Source of the DNA: Methanothrix sp.
Lineage (GTDB): Archaea > Halobacteriota > Methanosarcinia > Methanotrichales > Methanotrichaceae
Assembly: GCA_011391755.1 (NCBI GenBank)
Contig: JAABPZ010000084.1
Location: 1 to 6,585, forward strand
Length of the DNA stretch: 6,585 nt
Reading direction: 5' to 3'
A program made the position numbers and the translations under genes. Positions 5,567-6,585 of the stretch are shown here, in pieces. The notes under the pieces were generated by a model. It was not told where the DNA came from. It saw nothing but the letters and a program-made list of their open reading frames with translations, and did not search any database. How positions within the stretch are numbered: position 1 is the first letter of the stretch; every line of letters starts with the position of its first letter.

Positions 5567-5780
5567 CGGAAACGACTTCCAGCTCTCTAAAACCGACGAA
5601 GGTATTGAGGTTCTCCATCTTTGTCTCTTCCAGACACATCTCAATGACCTCTGTTATGTTCTTCATGGCATCATCTATGCTCTCTCCCCAGGTGTGACAG
5701 CCCTTGAATAGTGGGCAGCTAACTATGTATAAGCCGTTTTCATCGATTTCGATAAGAATGGGCAAATGCAGCGTTTCCAT
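5544..5780 (-). CDS. hicB: HicB-like antitoxin (UPF0150 type)
   Basis: This is a 78-residue partner of the HicA toxin. The HicB-like partial RNase H fold is visible: LPILIEIDENGLYIVSCP as the first strands, GCHTWGES as the conserved turn, and the helix DDAMKNITEVIEMCLEE. The short remainder (FVGFRELEVV) holds no recognisable helix-turn-helix or ribbon-helix-helix domain. It therefore resembles the short archaeal/cyanobacterial type, which is thought to inhibit the toxin without a DNA-binding part of its own. The ATG at 5780 has only a weak site in front (GGTTGAT, 7 bases upstream). TTTAAG on the minus strand near 5820-5825 is a possible TATA element, giving a short leader. Confidence 0.83.
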   Translation of the reverse strand: METLHLPILIEIDENGLYIVSCPLFKGCHTWGESIDDAMKNITEVIEMCLEETKMENLNTFVGFRELEVVSDAKASCD

Positions 5781-5814
5781 TTATGTATCAACCATTCCCT
5801 TCCTTTGACCTGCA

Positions 5815-5827
5815 AACTTAAATGGAT
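5815..5827 (-). promoter_or_regulatory. Candidate promoter of hicBA
   Basis: On the minus strand CCATTTAAGTTT stands about 40 bases before the hicB ATG, at a suitable distance for a TATA box with a leader of 10-20 bases. This is based on composition and spacing only. Confidence 0.35.
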
Positions 5828-5852
5828 TTCGCAATAGTTGACTATGCTGCTT

Positions 5853-5867
5853 GCAGTCTCCCGCGCG
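5853..5867. repeat. 15-bp direct repeat, right copy (between vapC and hicB)
   Basis: This is an exact copy of 5210-5224. It is followed by GC-rich sequence to about 5918 with short inverted repeats (CCGC/GCGG with a TTCAG loop near 5892-5904, and the palindrome CGCATGCG at 5910-5917). The 161-base gap between hicB and vapC holds these and no convincing gene. Confidence 0.6.
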
Positions 5868-5934
5868 TGCGTGTGCCTGCGGGTGCACTTGGCCGCTTCA
5901 GGCGGGGGCCGCATGCGACGTAGCTACTACTTCA

Positions 5935-5951
5935 TTCATATTCAATATGAA
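5935..5951. repeat. Perfect 17-bp inverted repeat at the end of vapC
   Basis: TTCATATT-C-AATATGAA is symmetrical around one base and covers the vapC stop codon. It is too AT-rich and too tightly closed for a strong hairpin. It may be a protein-binding palindrome or part of transcript-end formation. Confidence 0.4.
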
Positions 5952-6334
5952 ATTACTACTAATCCGGGAATACGCTTAAAATGGCTATCATTGGACACTA
6001 TTGTGGCTCCATGTGTCATAGAGATAGCTGCGATCAGCTCATCGAAGTCGTTTATCGATTCTCCACGAGATCTGAGGCTGGCTGAAAGGGCCGCAAACCA
6101 CTCATAAGTGTCTTCGTCTAGGGGGAGAACAACGAAGGCATCCAGCAGATTCTTGACCTTTTGTATGGACTCATTGGAAAACGTAGGTAGATATGCGCCT
6201 TTATATAACTCAAGTGCATTGATTTGCGTAGTGCATATCGTTTCTTTCGTTTCTTCCAGTTCTATGATTTTTCTAAGTGCGGCTTTCTTCCTGTGCAGGG
6301 CATCGATCAGGATGGTGGTATCAAGTACCAGCAT
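5942..6334 (-). CDS. vapC: VapC-type PIN-domain toxin ribonuclease
   Basis: This 130-residue PIN-domain protein has a magnesium-dependent RNase fold, and family members cut tRNA or rRNA. The acidic site is complete: Asp5 in LVLDTTILID, Glu42 in INALELYKGAY, Asp98 in NDFDELIAA and Asp116 in SNDSHF. Length is typical of VapC. I use the ATG at 6334-6332, which overlaps the vapB stop by one base (TGATG). A TTG one codon earlier is possible but less likely. The overlap implies translational coupling with the antitoxin encoded just upstream. The target RNA cannot be told from sequence. Confidence 0.9.
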   Translation of the reverse strand: MLVLDTTILIDALHRKKAALRKIIELEETKETICTTQINALELYKGAYLPTFSNESIQKVKNLLDAFVVLPLDEDTYEWFAALSASLRSRGESINDFDELIAAISMTHGATIVSNDSHFKRIPGLVVISY

Positions 6335-6558
6335 CAAAGATCAACTTTTCGCATTTTGGATTGACGCATCTCTTTGGACGCGGCCTCAATTCGGTCAGCT
6401 AAAGCGTCATCTTGACCTATCTCTGCCAGGATCTCAGAAAGCTTTCGTTTAACAGGGAAATTCTGCATAATAACCTCTGAAAAGCTCTGATTCTCACTCT
6501 TTCTACTTTTCAGCCTGTTATAAGCATCTTCAGTTATGGTTATGGTCTTGGTTGACAT
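6334..6558 (-). CDS. vapB: VapB-type antitoxin (DUF217 family)
   Basis: This is a 74-residue antitoxin for the PIN toxin next to it. The N-terminal third ([18 protein letters not shown], then SFSEVI) is the short strand plus two helices of an AbrB/ribbon-helix-helix-like DNA-binding part, matching the archaeal VAPB_antitox (DUF217) family. The C-terminal stretch (about 38-74), with [10 protein letters not shown] and a charged helix ending RKVDL, should wrap around VapC. The ATG at 6558 has no clear ribosome binding site. The preceding bases are a tandem 10-bp repeat that probably serves as the operator bound by the VapB-VapC complex. The promoter lies beyond the right edge. Confidence 0.87.
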   Translation of the reverse strand: MSTKTITITEDAYNRLKSRKSENQSFSEVIMQNFPVKRKLSEILAEIGQDDALADRIEAASKEMRQSKMRKVDL

Positions 6559-6580
6559 ACGTGGACATACGTGTACGTAC
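6554..6580. promoter_or_regulatory. Tandem repeat at the vapB start, probable autoregulatory operator
   Basis: GACATACGTG occurs twice in direct tandem (6554-6563 and 6564-6573) and is followed by the palindrome GTACGTAC (6573-6580). The first copy includes the vapB start codon. Toxin-antitoxin complexes usually repress their own operons by binding such repeats, and occupation here would also hide the start site. The element may continue past the window edge. Confidence 0.5.
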
Positions 6581-6585
6581 TTGTA

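Noticed and set aside
6335..6337. TTG as the vapC start
   Set aside because: The ATG of the next codon gives the standard MLVLDT start and a one-base TGATG overlap with vapB.
1..6585. CRISPR array, tRNA or rRNA gene, insertion sequence
   Set aside because: No regularly spaced repeats, no cloverleaf or rRNA segments, and no transposase were seen on either strand.

Overview
The window reads as a chromosomal segment of an anaerobic archaeon, most likely a methanogen close to Methanothrix (Methanosaeta). This is inferred from several features: an IscS that lacks the PLP-binding lysine (a trait known from Archaeoglobus), archaeal-type GGTGAT/GGAGG ribosome binding sites, T-run terminators, a tandem-fasciclin surface protein, and VapB/HicB antitoxins of types common in archaea. 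No rRNA or tRNA is present to fix the taxonomy, and the genus is a guess.

Layout. (1) Positions 1-1545, plus strand: the tail of an unidentified Cys-containing gene, then a fusion of a metallo-beta-lactamase-fold persulfide-dioxygenase-like domain with two rhodanese domains, closed by a hairpin plus T-run terminator. (2) Positions 1570-2570, minus strand: a secreted protein with two fasciclin domains, convergent with the first gene; its start is better placed at an internal GTG. (3) Positions 2571-2822: a 252-base divergent intergenic region holding candidate promoters for both sides. (4) Positions 2823-5152, plus strand: a tight four-gene operon, tusA-like / dsrE-like / iscS-like / iscU-like, with short gaps and good ribosome binding sites on the last three genes, ended by a hairpin and T run. 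(5) Positions 5153-6585: two type II toxin-antitoxin modules on the minus strand, hicB-hicA and vapB-vapC. GC-rich palindromic sequences sharing an exact 15-bp direct repeat flank hicBA.

How the genes work together. The central operon couples an IscU-type Fe-S scaffold to an IscS-fold protein that keeps the mobile-loop cysteine but has Asp where the PLP lysine should be. It is therefore unlikely to be a normal cysteine desulfurase. The co-transcribed TusA-like and DsrE-like proteins are classical persulfide carriers, and a rhodanese/persulfide-dioxygenase fusion lies close by. The simplest reading is a sulfur-handling locus in which Fe-S assembly takes sulfur from sulfide or protein persulfides instead of from PLP-dependent cysteine desulfuration. 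This is the most interesting signal in the window. The toxin-antitoxin region looks like separately acquired accessory DNA. No gene-free stretch exceeds 300 bases.
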